A stretch of 64,000 nucleotides of DNA from Granulosicoccus sp045106195 (GCA_045106195.1 JBGCEH010000024.1:62001-126000), one strand, 5' to 3'; shown: positions 17,684 to 26,899, counted from the first letter of the stretch. Numbers and translations: made by a program. Notes: generated from the sequence alone by a model not told the origin.

Positions 17684-19397
17684 TCTCCTCCTGCCGGGAC
17701 TGATGCACCGTTTCCAGATACATCGACACAATGGCGCTTTCACTCACCACCCCCAGCAGTCGATGATCACTGCGCGACAGGACCGGTATGGACTCTCCAA
17801 CGAAACCCTTCATGTCATTCATGGCATCCCAAAGGGAGGCATCGTCAAACAAGACAAGCTTATTGACATGCAGTACCTCACCGACGGGAGCTGACGAGAG
17901 TGCGGACAGATCCTGCAAACGAAGTAATCCAACGAATCGATGTGATGCATCGACCGCTATGGCTTCAGCCCGCTTCTGTTGCATGAGCCTTGCGTGAGCG
18001 ACATTCGAAGCATCCTCCGGAAAGACGGTCACAGCCGCAGTCAGGGGTAGGTCTGCAACTTGTATCTGCTGCAATTGCGCCCTGTCTCGTCCACCTGACA
18101 GATCAACACCTCGCCCGGCCAGTTGTATGTCAAACAACGATCGTCCTGCGAGTCGAAACACGATAAGATTGGCAAAGACGACCGACACCATGGCGGCGAT
18201 TGTCAATTCGTAGTTTCGCGTCAGTTCAAACACGATCAGAATTGCGGTTAACGGTGCTCCGATTACGGCACTCGATAGCGCGACCATGCTGCTGATCGCA
18301 TAGACAACAATCCCAGATGTCGCAACGCCCACAGTACCAAGAAGATTCCAGCATAGTGCACCAAACAGAATACCCACGAGCAACGACGGGCTGAAGATAC
18401 CCCCGGCAAAACCAAATCCCAGGCACAACGCTGTCAACAGCAATTTGGCGATTACCAGTAAGGCCAACTCCTGATTGCTGAAAGCGCCTTCAATAGTGGC
18501 AAAGCGCAACAGCTCTGAGCCGATGCCCAGAACATCGGGCAACTCAAGTGCAACCACGCCAACTATGACGCCAGCCAGAGCCGGACGCAACACCGGATGC
18601 AAACGACTCTTTGCGGCAAGCCGTGCACTACCAATAACGCACTTCATGAACGCCACTGCTAGCAGAGCACAAACAATTCCCAGTACCGCAAACAGGAAAA
18701 ATTCGTAGGCATAACCTACCCCCTCAAAAGCAACAAGAAACAAAGGCGGACGCTCGAACAACACATTGGCAACAACGAAGCCACTGGCTGAGGCAACCGT
18801 TGTCGGGGCAAAAGCCTGTAGAGAATAGTGGCGTAAAATAACCTCGTGAGCGAACACCAGGCCTGCAATTGGCGCATTGAAAGCCGTTGAGATAGCGGCA
18901 GCCACACCGCACGCCATGGCAACCGATCGCGCATTGGGTATGCGTAGCTTCAACCGGTCAAGAACGCTGGCCAGAAATGCCCCCAGATAAACCAGGGGCC
19001 CATACTGACCCACAGAAGCGCCACAGCCCAGAGAAACTATGGCAGCACCGGTCGACACACAACCGGAGCGAGCGTCGGGCAATGGTTTGCGCAGTTGCGC
19101 AGACAGGATTACGTCGGGCGGCCCCAACACACGCTTTTCAACCGACAGCCTGTGAATTAACAGGCCCACCATCAAACCACCCAGTGTCGGTACAAGCACG
19201 GTCAAGACTGACAGAAGTCCGGGATCAGGAAACTGTACTCGGGCTCTTGGTGATATGAATAACCAGGTGTTCAGCCAGGATACGCATTCGACAAACATCA
19301 GTGCTGACAAGGACACAACCGTTCCCAGTCCGCACCCCAGCAAGGTAAGAACAACAAAACGATAAGACGCATTTCCGGAGGCGCGGACCCTGTTCAT
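17670..19397 (-). CDS. ClC chloride channel family protein with C-terminal CBS pair
   Basis: A 575-residue protein with a ClC membrane domain (about 1-420) and two CBS domains (about 450-565). The selectivity-region motif is GCGASVGQYGPLVYLGA (residues 124-140), and GGIFSP is at 332-337. The external gating Glu of GREGP is replaced by Tyr132. At the inner proton site the second Glu of the usual EE pair is Val186 (AHEVIL). The GSGIP loop reads LGPPD. Loss of both proton-path glutamates is the pattern expected of a passive anion channel rather than an H+/Cl- exchanger. The CBS pair may bind nucleotides. It is coupled to the orphan binding-protein gene. Confidence 0.9.
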   Translation of the reverse strand: MNRVRASGNASYRFVVLTLLGCGLGTVVSLSALMFVECVSWLNTWLFISPRARVQFPDPGLLSVLTVLVPTLGGLMVGLLIHRLSVEKRVLGPPDVILSAQLRKPLPDARSGCVSTGAAIVSLGCGASVGQYGPLVYLGAFLASVLDRLKLRIPNARSVAMACGVAAAISTAFNAPIAGLVFAHEVILRHYSLQAFAPTTVASASGFVVANVLFERPPLFLVAFEGVGYAYEFFLFAVLGIVCALLAVAFMKCVIGSARLAAKSRLHPVLRPALAGVIVGVVALELPDVLGIGSELLRFATIEGAFSNQELALLVIAKLLLTALCLGFGFAGGIFSPSLLVGILFGALCWNLLGTVGVATSGIVVYAISSMVALSSAVIGAPLTAILIVFELTRNYELTIAAMVSVVFANLIVFRLAGRSLFDIQLAGRGVDLSGGRDRAQLQQIQVADLPLTAAVTVFPEDASNVAHARLMQQKRAEAIAVDASHRFVGLLRLQDLSALSSAPVGEVLHVNKLVLFDDASLWDAMNDMKGFVGESIPVLSRSDHRLLGVVSESAIVSMYLETVHQSRQEENDAL

Positions 19398-19580
19398 AGC
19401 CCACCGTAGACGCTATGACTCGAGATCGCAAGACATGCTTTCGATGGTTTGTATGGAACATTCCGGGTTGATGCTCTTGATGACGCGGATCGCTGCGTTG
19501 TCCACCCGAAGGCCATTCCACGGGGCTTACCCTGAACTATCACCAGCCCCTCCCCGTGCAAATTCGGGCAAATTGTAATT

Positions 19581-19590
19581 CAAACGTTTG
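19581..19590. promoter_or_regulatory. LacI-type operator candidate 1
   Basis: CAAACGTTTG is a perfect ten-base palindrome with the central CG pair usual for LacI/PurR-family operators. It lies 118 bases before the LacI-family start and 41 bases centre-to-centre from a second copy. Confidence 0.6.
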
Positions 19591-19620
19591 CAAGCCAGAA
19601 AAGACGTGATACATTCCATC

Positions 19621-19632
19621 CGAAACGTTTTG
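19621..19632. promoter_or_regulatory. LacI-type operator candidate 2
   Basis: CGAAACGTTTTG contains the same AAACGTTT core (19623-19630) as the site 41 bases upstream, roughly four helical turns away. Two spaced sites upstream of a LacI-family gene suggest autoregulation. Confidence 0.55.
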
Positions 19633-19707
19633 GAAGTAAACACTTGTGAAAAATCGGCAACAATTTGACAGAAAACAACATCTGACGAGCTCCACAGTTA
19701 GGTATTA

Positions 19708-20754
19708 ATGGAAATAGCAACGCAAAAGAAAGGCACGCTAAAAGGCCTGGCAGCAGAGCTGGGGCTGTCTATTACCACCGTATCGCGCGCGCTGGGTGGC
19801 TATTCGGATGTGGCGGAGGCCACTCGAACCCGAGTGTTGGCGGCTGCAGAAGCTGCGGATTACGTGCCTAATGTGGCTGGCAAGATGCTGGTAAGCGGGC
19901 GCAGTGGATTCGTCGGTTTTTTACTACCGTTGCGTGACTCTCCTATATTCGATCCCTTTCTCGGCGAGTACATTGCCGGCCTTAGCACCGGGCTTGCGGA
20001 ACGTGGTCGCGACCTGTTTATGACGACGGTATCCGGTACACAAACCGAACTGACAGTTCTTCAACACATCGTTGAGTCAGGCCGGGCCGATGCCATGGTT
20101 CTCACTCGAATTGCTGAAGAAGACGAACGAGTCGACTACCTCGTCAAACGCGGATTTCCCTTTGTGGCTCACGGCAGAACCATAAATCACGGTGGATACA
20201 GCTGGATAGATTCAGATGGCAAACAGGCGTTTTCCGATCTGTTTGCCTGGTTGTACGAACTGGGTCACCGTCGCATTGGCCTTATGTCGATCACTGAGGC
20301 AATGACGTTTCGCCACTATCGCGAAGAGGGTCTGCGTACAGCTATACAGGACTGTGGAGATGATGACGTTACGCTGGTAACACAGCATGTACCCCGCTTC
20401 GATACTGACTCATGGGAATCGGCAATTCGCACCCTGCTGTGTGCCGATGATCGGCCAACGGCCATTGTTGCCCTGACAGATGAACTTGCACTGAGCGTTC
20501 TTGACCATGCAGGTGCACTGGGTATTGATGTGCCTGCGTCCCTGACGGTCATTGGTTTCGACAACATACCGGCTGCACATTATTCAACACCCGGCCTGAC
20601 AACCTTTGATCAATCCATCAGAACAACTGCTCAACAAATGGCGGGGCTTGTACTGGATGAATTGGACTCACCTCATGGCGTTCAACAACAACTGGTACCA
20701 CCCACGTTAATACGGAGGGGTAGTCATGGACCAGCCCCGGTTTCCATTCAATGA
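19708..20754 (+). CDS. LacI-family transcriptional regulator
   Basis: A 348-residue regulator. The N-terminal helix-turn-helix (TLKGLAAELGLSITTVSRAL, about residues 10-29) and the hinge-type DYVPNVAGKMLVSGRS are clear, and the rest is a periplasmic-binding-like sugar sensor ending near FDNIPAAHYSTPGLTTFDQ. It precedes and points into the sugar ABC operon with the GH63 hydrolase, so it is the likely specific repressor, probably released by the imported glycoside or a product. AAACGTTT palindromes upstream of its own gene are its likely operators. Confidence 0.93.
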   Translation: MEIATQKKGTLKGLAAELGLSITTVSRALGGYSDVAEATRTRVLAAAEAADYVPNVAGKMLVSGRSGFVGFLLPLRDSPIFDPFLGEYIAGLSTGLAERGRDLFMTTVSGTQTELTVLQHIVESGRADAMVLTRIAEEDERVDYLVKRGFPFVAHGRTINHGGYSWIDSDGKQAFSDLFAWLYELGHRRIGLMSITEAMTFRHYREEGLRTAIQDCGDDDVTLVTQHVPRFDTDSWESAIRTLLCADDRPTAIVALTDELALSVLDHAGALGIDVPASLTVIGFDNIPAAHYSTPGLTTFDQSIRTTAQQMAGLVLDELDSPHGVQQQLVPPTLIRRGSHGPAPVSIQ

Positions 20755-20875
20755 CGTTAAAACCAACAACCCTGAATCACTGCTGAGTGTATTCATTTGA
20801 AGTCAGCCCCGCTGCACCTGCTGATATCGGATTTTTCAAGTAGTAACGAGACACGAGAAGAACTACCCATTCTTT

Positions 20876-20891
20876 ATTGTGTTTACACAAT
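20876..20891. promoter_or_regulatory. Operator-like palindrome before the binding-protein gene
   Basis: ATTGTGTTTACACAAT has perfect seven-base arms around two central bases and lies about 42 bases upstream of the binding-protein start codon. It differs from the AAACGTTT sites, so it may be bound by a second regulator. The arrangement suggests control near the promoter or the early transcript. Confidence 0.45.
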
Positions 20892-20932
20892 CGGCCTTGC
20901 CAAAAAAGGTCGCCAATAAAACGGAGATAACT

Positions 20933-22201
20933 ATGACAAGCAAACACAAATCCCTGGTTGCTGCACTAGCGACCGGGGCATCCCTACTGGCAGCAGGAGC
21001 AGCCTCTGCAGAGATCCTGTTCTGGTCTACCCAGGCAAAGCCGGTTGAAGAGGCACAGGCCATGCGCGAACAAGTGCTGTCAGGATTTTCTGGAGAAGTT
21101 GACTTCCAGCCCAGTGACAATGGCCCCTGGCTAACCCGCGTCGAAGCGGAAACTCAGGCCGGCTCTGGAAAGATCGGATTACTTGGCTCCTTGCATGGAA
21201 ATCTGATTTCTCTGTCAGATAGTCTTGCCGACGTCGCTGATATTAATGTAGACGGCGTCAATTCCACCTTCCTGGAGCTAGGCAAGCTGGGAACCGATGA
21301 GCAAAAGTACATTCCATGGATGCAAGCCACCTACATTATGGCAGCCAACAAGAAAGCGTTGGAGCATCTTCCCGAAGGCGCAGACATCAACGCCCTGAGC
21401 TATGACCAGTTAATCGAATGGTCAAAGACCATGGCTGAAAAAACCGGTTCACCGAAGTTCGGTTTTCCAGCAGGCCCCAAAGGCTTGAAGCATCGATTCT
21501 TTCAAGGCTATTTATACCCCTCCTTCACCAACAGCATGGTCACAAAATTTCGCTCAGAAGAAGCTGAACTGGCTTGGAACAAGTTCAAGGAACTATGGAG
21601 CTATACCAACCCTGGCTCCACTGGCTTCTCGTTCATGCAAGAGCAATTGCTGACAGAAGAGGTCTGGGTTGTGTTCGATCATACGGCGAGACTGGCCGAT
21701 GCCTTCAACACGCGTCCTGACGATTTTGTAGCGTTCCCTGCGCCTGCCGGACCGACAGGGCGTGGCTTCATGCCAGTGGTTGTAGGTATTGCAGTCCCCG
21801 GTACCGCGCCTGACATGGCTGAGTCAAAAGCGTTGTTGTCCTACCTGCTGGAGCCGTCCACACAAATCGAGACGCTGAAGGCAACCAATTTCTTCCCGGT
21901 TGTGGACGTTGACTTACCAGACGACATGCCTGCAGCGGTGCAGGCATCAGGAGCCGCCATTGCCACCATGTCGGGATCAGCAGATGCCAACCCGGGTTTA
22001 CTCCCTGTGGGTCTGGGCGACCTTGGTGGCAAGTTCAACGCCGTCTACGTCGACTCGTTCGAAAGGATTGTGCTGGCGGGACAAGATGTGCGTACGGTAC
22101 TCGATGAACAGGCCGACACGCTTCGAAAACTGATGGAAGAAGCCGGTGCTCCATGCTGGGCTCCCGATGCAGCTTCCGATGGTGCTTGCCCGGTTGACTA
22201 G
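20933..22201 (+). CDS. Sugar ABC substrate-binding protein
   Basis: About 422 residues of the large solute-binding family (MalE/AglE type). ATG 20933 is chosen because GGAG lies seven bases before it and because it starts a standard signal peptide with cleavage after AASA. The mature protein begins EILFWSTQ, and a C-terminal Cys pair is present (PCWAP, GACPVD). It should bind the glycoside in the periplasm. It is the first structural gene after the LacI regulator and is separated from the permeases by a 282-base gap with a strong hairpin, consistent with much higher expression of the binding protein. Confidence 0.92.
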   Translation: MTSKHKSLVAALATGASLLAAGAASAEILFWSTQAKPVEEAQAMREQVLSGFSGEVDFQPSDNGPWLTRVEAETQAGSGKIGLLGSLHGNLISLSDSLADVADINVDGVNSTFLELGKLGTDEQKYIPWMQATYIMAANKKALEHLPEGADINALSYDQLIEWSKTMAEKTGSPKFGFPAGPKGLKHRFFQGYLYPSFTNSMVTKFRSEEAELAWNKFKELWSYTNPGSTGFSFMQEQLLTEEVWVVFDHTARLADAFNTRPDDFVAFPAPAGPTGRGFMPVVVGIAVPGTAPDMAESKALLSYLLEPSTQIETLKATNFFPVVDVDLPDDMPAAVQASGAAIATMSGSADANPGLLPVGLGDLGGKFNAVYVDSFERIVLAGQDVRTVLDEQADTLRKLMEEAGAPCWAPDAASDGACPVD

Positions 22202-22221
22202 CGGTTAGTAATAGGTAAAAC

Positions 22222-22257
22222 CGCATTGGGTCAGCAGGCTTTTGTTGACCCAATGCG
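22222..22257 (+). other. Intercistronic hairpin, binding-protein/permease gap
   Basis: CGCATTGGGTCA (22222-22233) pairs perfectly with TGACCCAATGCG (22246-22257), and three more inner pairs (one G-U) leave a six-base loop. No T-tract follows. A second, imperfect hairpin built on CATCGAT (22262) and ATCGATG (22302) lies just downstream. The pair resembles stem-loops that protect upstream binding-protein mRNA from 3' decay. Confidence 0.75.
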
Positions 22258-22483
22258 TAAACATCGATATCGGATTCCGGTATTTCAAGCGTGCCGATGC
22301 TATCGATGCGTCGACAACTGGTCAACAGCGCGAATTAGCTCGTCGACACGGATGCATGTGAAACATCCATCAGCATCGCTGATCGATGCCAATCGAATTC
22401 AAGCACTTCCCATCGGCTGGCTATGTCAGTCAGATGCCCTGAATCATAAAGCGTTGCCACTCCATCAGGACTGAGGGATTTTT

Positions 22484-23332
22484 ATGTACCCAAGAAGCCT
22501 TCCCTATTTGCTATTGCTACCGTCAACGCTGTTTCTGTGTGTATTTTTTCTCTATCCGTTCGGCCTTGTTGCATGGCAGGCATTTGTAACTGACACGGGA
22601 CAGTTCACCTCCGAATTCTTCGTCGAGATGAAATCTCACTGGAAATTCAACACCGCACTAACCAACACGCTTTTGCTGGCACTGGCAGTTGTACCGTTTC
22701 AGGTTTGTCTGGCCTTATACATGGCGACACTCGTCAACGGAATGAGGCGAGGCCGCGACCTCATTCTCTATGTCTGGACAATACCGTTAGGTATATCCGA
22801 CCTTGCCGCCGGAATTATCTGGCTAGCCATTTTTGACCAGACCGGATTCCTTAATAGCATGATGCAGGGATTGGGCGTCATAGAGCAACCGATGAGCTTG
22901 TTGGGCTATCAGAGCAAGGGCACGATTTTTCTGGCCATCCTGCTAGCCGAAGTGTGGCGCGCAACCGCAATTGTTCTGGTTATTCTCGTCGCCGGCATGG
23001 GGCTCATTCCCAAAGAATATTATGAAGCGGCCGAAGTATTTGGCGCGGGTCGCTGGCAACGCTTTACGAAAATTACTTTGCCTATGCTTAAGCCCAGCCT
23101 ACAAACAGCCATGATTCTGCGCGTAATTATGGCATTTGAAGTATTCGCTGTTGTCGTGGCATTAGGCGGGACAAACCTACCGGTACTGATGGGTGAGATC
23201 TATACCTGGCAATTTGATCTGCAGGATGCCAATGTTGCTGCAGCTTATGCGCTGGTTATTCTTGCCATATCCATCGCCTGTACCTTGCTGATCATGTGGG
23301 GGTTAAGAACACCCAAGGGGGCACGGGTATGA
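22484..23332 (+). CDS. Sugar ABC permease 1 (MalF-like)
   Basis: A 282-residue inner-membrane permease with six predicted membrane spans and the cytoplasmic EAA loop EYYEAAEVFGAGRWQRFTKI before LPMLKPSL, which docks on the ATPase. GAGGG stands seven bases before the ATG. It forms the heterodimeric channel with the following permease, to which it is coupled by an ATGA overlap. Confidence 0.93.
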   Translation: MYPRSLPYLLLLPSTLFLCVFFLYPFGLVAWQAFVTDTGQFTSEFFVEMKSHWKFNTALTNTLLLALAVVPFQVCLALYMATLVNGMRRGRDLILYVWTIPLGISDLAAGIIWLAIFDQTGFLNSMMQGLGVIEQPMSLLGYQSKGTIFLAILLAEVWRATAIVLVILVAGMGLIPKEYYEAAEVFGAGRWQRFTKITLPMLKPSLQTAMILRVIMAFEVFAVVVALGGTNLPVLMGEIYTWQFDLQDANVAAAYALVILAISIACTLLIMWGLRTPKGARV

Positions 23333-24174
23333 GTAAGGCTCATCGTTTTGGATCCGGCCCGGTTCAGTCCAGTGGATTATGGCATCGATATTTATTTACC
23401 GGCGTGGTAATACTGTTGTGTCTTTGGGTACTGGTGCCTATTTATCTATTGCTAGTGAATACGTTTTCTTCGCCCGAAGCCGTGGCGGCCTATCCAAAGA
23501 AACTGTTTCCGGAAGTTGACACTGAGAGTCTTGAATTTTTCATAAACTATGCCGGAGTGGGCCAGGCGCTGTGGAATTCGATCAAGGTGGCCACTGTCAC
23601 CATGATTCTTTCCATTTCAGCGGGTGCTCCGGCGGGTTATGCGTTATCACGTTTTGACTTTAGAGGCAAAGACACGTTTCGGGTGCTGGTCTTGATGACC
23701 CGGGCGTTTCCACTACCACTGCTCGCCCTGCCACTGGCTGTTCTTTACATCCGCATCGGTCTGGATGATTCCATTTTGGGTCTAGCCTGTGTACACACGA
23801 CACTGGCATTGCCTTTTGCGGTTCTGATTACCTACTCACTTTTTTCAGGTATCCCTGTCGAGCTTGAAGAAGCTGCCTGGACACTGGGCTGCAATCGTTT
23901 TCAGGCTTTTATAAAAGTGATTTTCCCTTTGGTACTGCCTGGTATTGCGGCTTCGGCGATATTCGCTTTTGTCATTTCCTGGAACGAGGTATTTGCAGCA
24001 GCTGTTCTCACAATAGAGAACAGGACACTTCCCGCATTTCTCTTACAAGGCTTGAGCGATTCTCCATTGCATTTGAAATTTGCTGGTGGCGCTGTCCTGG
24101 TACTGCCTGCACTGTTGTTTATTTTCCTTGTTCGCAAATACCTTTTTTCCATGTGGGGGATTGCTAATCGCTAG
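23329..24174 (+). CDS. Sugar ABC permease 2 (MalG-like)
   Basis: About 281 residues. ATG 23329 is chosen because it overlaps the previous stop (ATGA) and follows AAGGGGGC; a longer reading from 23296 would run back into the preceding gene. Six membrane spans are likely, with the EAA loop ELEEAAWTLGCNRFQAFIKV followed by FPLVLPGI. It completes the channel of the glycoside transporter. Confidence 0.93.
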   Translation: MSKAHRFGSGPVQSSGLWHRYLFTGVVILLCLWVLVPIYLLLVNTFSSPEAVAAYPKKLFPEVDTESLEFFINYAGVGQALWNSIKVATVTMILSISAGAPAGYALSRFDFRGKDTFRVLVLMTRAFPLPLLALPLAVLYIRIGLDDSILGLACVHTTLALPFAVLITYSLFSGIPVELEEAAWTLGCNRFQAFIKVIFPLVLPGIAASAIFAFVISWNEVFAAAVLTIENRTLPAFLLQGLSDSPLHLKFAGGAVLVLPALLFIFLVRKYLFSMWGIANR

Positions 24175-24224
24175 CACGACCCGGCGGTTTCACTGCAATT
24201 TAACGAAAACTCAAGGATTCCACA

Positions 24225-25298
24225 ATGGCTGAAATAATAATCAAGAACGTTGCTAAACAGTACGGCAAAACGCACGCGCTACATTCCATTGATATGACCA
24301 TTGCAGACCAGGAATTCATGGTGTTGCTCGGTGCATCCGGATGTGGAAAAACCACTCTTCTGCGCATTGTTGCCGGACTTGAAACAGCAACTACCGGCGA
24401 AGTATGGATTGGCGAGAAGCGCGTCGATAAACTGGCCCCGAAAGATCGGGGTATTGCCATGGTCTTTCAGAACTATGCAGTGTTTCCTCATCTGACCGTA
24501 TTTGAAAACATTGCTTTCGGTCTTCGAATGGCCAAGCTTGACAATGCAGAAGTGGATAGACGGGTCGAGCGCACCGCTACATTGATGCACATTGAAGGTT
24601 TGTTGAAAAGATACTCCGGACAACTCAGCGGTGGTCAGAGACAACGCGTTGCAGTAGCCCGCGCTCTGGCCACAGAACCGGAAGTCTTGTTAATGGATGA
24701 GCCATTGTCGAATCTTGATGCACTGTTGAGAATGGAGATGCGTGCAGAGCTGAAAACGGTCCTGGCCGAGAGCAAGACAACCACGATCTATGTCACTCAC
24801 GATCAGGTTGAAGCCATGAGCATGGCCGACCGTATTGCCATAATGAATGGCGGAAAGATTGTTCAAGCGTCTTCGGCTGTTGATGTCTATCGAAATCCGG
24901 CGGCACATTTCGTTGGATCATTCATCGGCAATCCTCCCATGAATTTTCTCAATGCAACAAACAAGGGTGATGGGTGGTGGCAAGTGGGTGGTGTTAGGGT
25001 AAAAGGGCCAGAGAGTAGTAAAAAATCCATACAGTTCGCCATCCGCCCTGAAGATATTGTTGTTCGTGGGCAATCCGGTGATGGCAGCGTCGCCGCAGAG
25101 AATTGCCTGACTGCGAGAGTCAGAATTCTTGAACCCCTCGGTTCACATTTGCTGGCCAGCTGCAAAGTAGACGAACAGTTGTTCAGAGTGATTCTGGACA
25201 GCGATGCACAAGTGCAGCCGGGCGATACCTTACAGTGGTCACCTCAGACTGATCGAGTTCGCTGGTTCGACCCTGAAACGGAGCTGGCAATTAGCTGA
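24225..25298 (+). CDS. Sugar ABC ATPase (MalK/UgpC-like)
   Basis: A 357-residue ATPase with Walker A GASGCGKTT, signature LSGGQRQR, Walker B VLLMDEPLSN and switch His in VTHDQVEAMS. A C-terminal OB-fold (TOBE) region contains FAIRPEDI. It energises the preceding permease pair. The ribosome site AAGGA lies eight bases before the ATG. The C-terminal domain could allow regulation by cytoplasmic partners, as in MalK. Confidence 0.94.
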   Translation: MAEIIIKNVAKQYGKTHALHSIDMTIADQEFMVLLGASGCGKTTLLRIVAGLETATTGEVWIGEKRVDKLAPKDRGIAMVFQNYAVFPHLTVFENIAFGLRMAKLDNAEVDRRVERTATLMHIEGLLKRYSGQLSGGQRQRVAVARALATEPEVLLMDEPLSNLDALLRMEMRAELKTVLAESKTTTIYVTHDQVEAMSMADRIAIMNGGKIVQASSAVDVYRNPAAHFVGSFIGNPPMNFLNATNKGDGWWQVGGVRVKGPESSKKSIQFAIRPEDIVVRGQSGDGSVAAENCLTARVRILEPLGSHLLASCKVDEQLFRVILDSDAQVQPGDTLQWSPQTDRVRWFDPETELAIS

Positions 25299-25358
25299 TG
25301 AGTAGCTTAAGCGTATATGTTGCTGAAAAACATCTCAAATCAAACAACCCATAAATCC

Positions 25359-26642
25359 ATGACAACAGATAATACGCATCAGAATCTATTCGATCGCGCA
25401 GTAGAGATTCTCGACATCAATGATCGAGGCCATTACACGGTTCCCACCAGCGGTCTTTATCCATTTCAGTGGAATTGGGATTCGTGCCTGGTGTCGATTG
25501 GTCAACAGCATGTCAATGAAGCCCGTGCCTGGAAAGAGATAAGTACGCTTTTTGAACACCAGTGGGACGATGGCATGGTCCCACATATCGTCTTTCATGT
25601 TCATGATGATGGCTACTTTCCCGGCCCGGATGTCTGGGCAACAGGTAGAGAGGTGCCAACCACCGGTATCACTCAACCACCTGTTGCCGGATTTGCGGCA
25701 TTGAAACTATTCGAAAGAGCGAAGAAAAAGGAATTGGCTACGCAAGAAGCATCCGGGCTACTGGCAGGTATTGATCGCTGGCATGAGTGGTTCTACGCCA
25801 GTAGAGATCCGGAAAACACAGGTCTGGTTGCCCTGATTCATCCATGGGAATCAGGGCGTGATAATTCCGTGGATTGGGATGCTGCATTGAATCGAGTGCC
25901 GACCGATGACGTACGGCCTTACCAGCGGCGTGATCTGCAGCACGCCGACGCGACGCATCGACCCACCTCTGATCAGTATGATCGATACATCTGGCTTGTT
26001 CAGCATTTCAGGAATCTGGCCTGGGATAACGCCCGATTACATGATGCGTCGCCTTTCAAAGTCGTTGATCCGGGATTCAATGCAATCCTTATTCGATCAT
26101 GCACCGATCTGGCGACACTTGCTGATCTACTGGGCGACAAGGAAACAGCACAACGAAACAGACAACGCGCAGCCGCAGGTCTGGCGGCAATGGAGAGCCT
26201 GTGGAGTGAGAAATTGCAGCAGTATACCTGCTACGACCGAGTCTCTAACAGCCTGGTTAACAGCGCATCTGTGGGTGGATTGATACCGGTGCTTGCAGCA
26301 CTGCCAGCAAATAGATCAGAGGCTATTGCTCGCCGGATCAATGCCCTGAGCGAATCAGTCCATTACCTTGTGCCAAGCCATGACCCTGCTGATTCACACT
26401 ATGATACAAAACGTTACTGGCGCGGACCGTGCTGGTTAATTGTAAACTACCTGATTGTCGATGGGCTCCGGTATGCCGAGCATACTGAGTTGGCACAACG
26501 TATAGAAGCTGCAAGCCTTGCACTCATCAGGAAATCAGGGTTTGCCGAATATTATGATCCGGAAACAGGGGAACCCTGCGGAGGTAGTACATTTACATGG
26601 ACGGCAGCAATGGTAATGGAATTCCTGCGCAATGCCGAATGA
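25359..26642 (+). CDS. GH63 glycosidase, glucosylglycerate/mannosylglycerate hydrolase-like
   Basis: About 427 residues with the (alpha/alpha)6-barrel signature of bacterial GH63 enzymes acting on 2-O-glycosyl-glycerates: YPFQWNWDS (34-42), the probable general acid D168 in ESGRDNS, a GPCWLIVNY segment, and a probable general base E397 in FAEYYDPETGEPCGG. These enzymes split mannosyl- or glucosylglycerate, a compatible solute, to sugar and glycerate. ATG 25359 fits homologue starts; an ATG at 25317 would add 14 residues. It closes the LacI-controlled ABC operon, which strongly suggests the transporter imports the glycosyl-glycerate. Glucosyl or mannosyl preference cannot be decided by eye. 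Confidence 0.87.
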   Translation: MTTDNTHQNLFDRAVEILDINDRGHYTVPTSGLYPFQWNWDSCLVSIGQQHVNEARAWKEISTLFEHQWDDGMVPHIVFHVHDDGYFPGPDVWATGREVPTTGITQPPVAGFAALKLFERAKKKELATQEASGLLAGIDRWHEWFYASRDPENTGLVALIHPWESGRDNSVDWDAALNRVPTDDVRPYQRRDLQHADATHRPTSDQYDRYIWLVQHFRNLAWDNARLHDASPFKVVDPGFNAILIRSCTDLATLADLLGDKETAQRNRQRAAAGLAAMESLWSEKLQQYTCYDRVSNSLVNSASVGGLIPVLAALPANRSEAIARRINALSESVHYLVPSHDPADSHYDTKRYWRGPCWLIVNYLIVDGLRYAEHTELAQRIEAASLALIRKSGFAEYYDPETGEPCGGSTFTWTAAMVMEFLRNAE

Positions 26643-26660
26643 ATTATCACTGATCACCAA

Positions 26661-26684
26661 GTCAGGTCAGGTCAGGTCAGGTCA
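26661..26684 (+). repeat. Pentanucleotide tandem repeat GTCAG
   Basis: GTCAG is repeated four times followed by GTCA, starting 19 bases after the GH63 stop codon. Copy number could vary by slippage, but it is outside any coding frame I can support. Confidence 0.8.
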
Positions 26685-26899
26685 AATATATGTGATGCAA
26701 AAAATCGGAATGCACCGGACAGCAATGGATTAGAACATCCGCGTATCAATGCAGATAGTCTGTTGCGAAAGCACGTCGTTTATCGTCTCGACAAACATGA
26801 ATGGCGGACTGAGGCCAAGAGATACAGGCAGCCCGATACCTAGTGGGTTCCTGATCGATTTCCCGCTTTACACGACAAAGTCGGGTTTTTCACAGAAAG

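Larger units (their letters stand above)
19398..19707. other. Divergent regulatory region between the ClC and LacI genes
   Basis: A 310-base gap without a gene. It should hold the ClC promoter on the left and the LacI-gene promoter on the right. Its right half carries two AAACGTTT-centred palindromes, listed separately. Confidence 0.6.

Noticed and set aside
26661..26684. Possible CRISPR-like repeat
   Set aside because: The unit is five bases with no spacers, so it is a simple tandem repeat.
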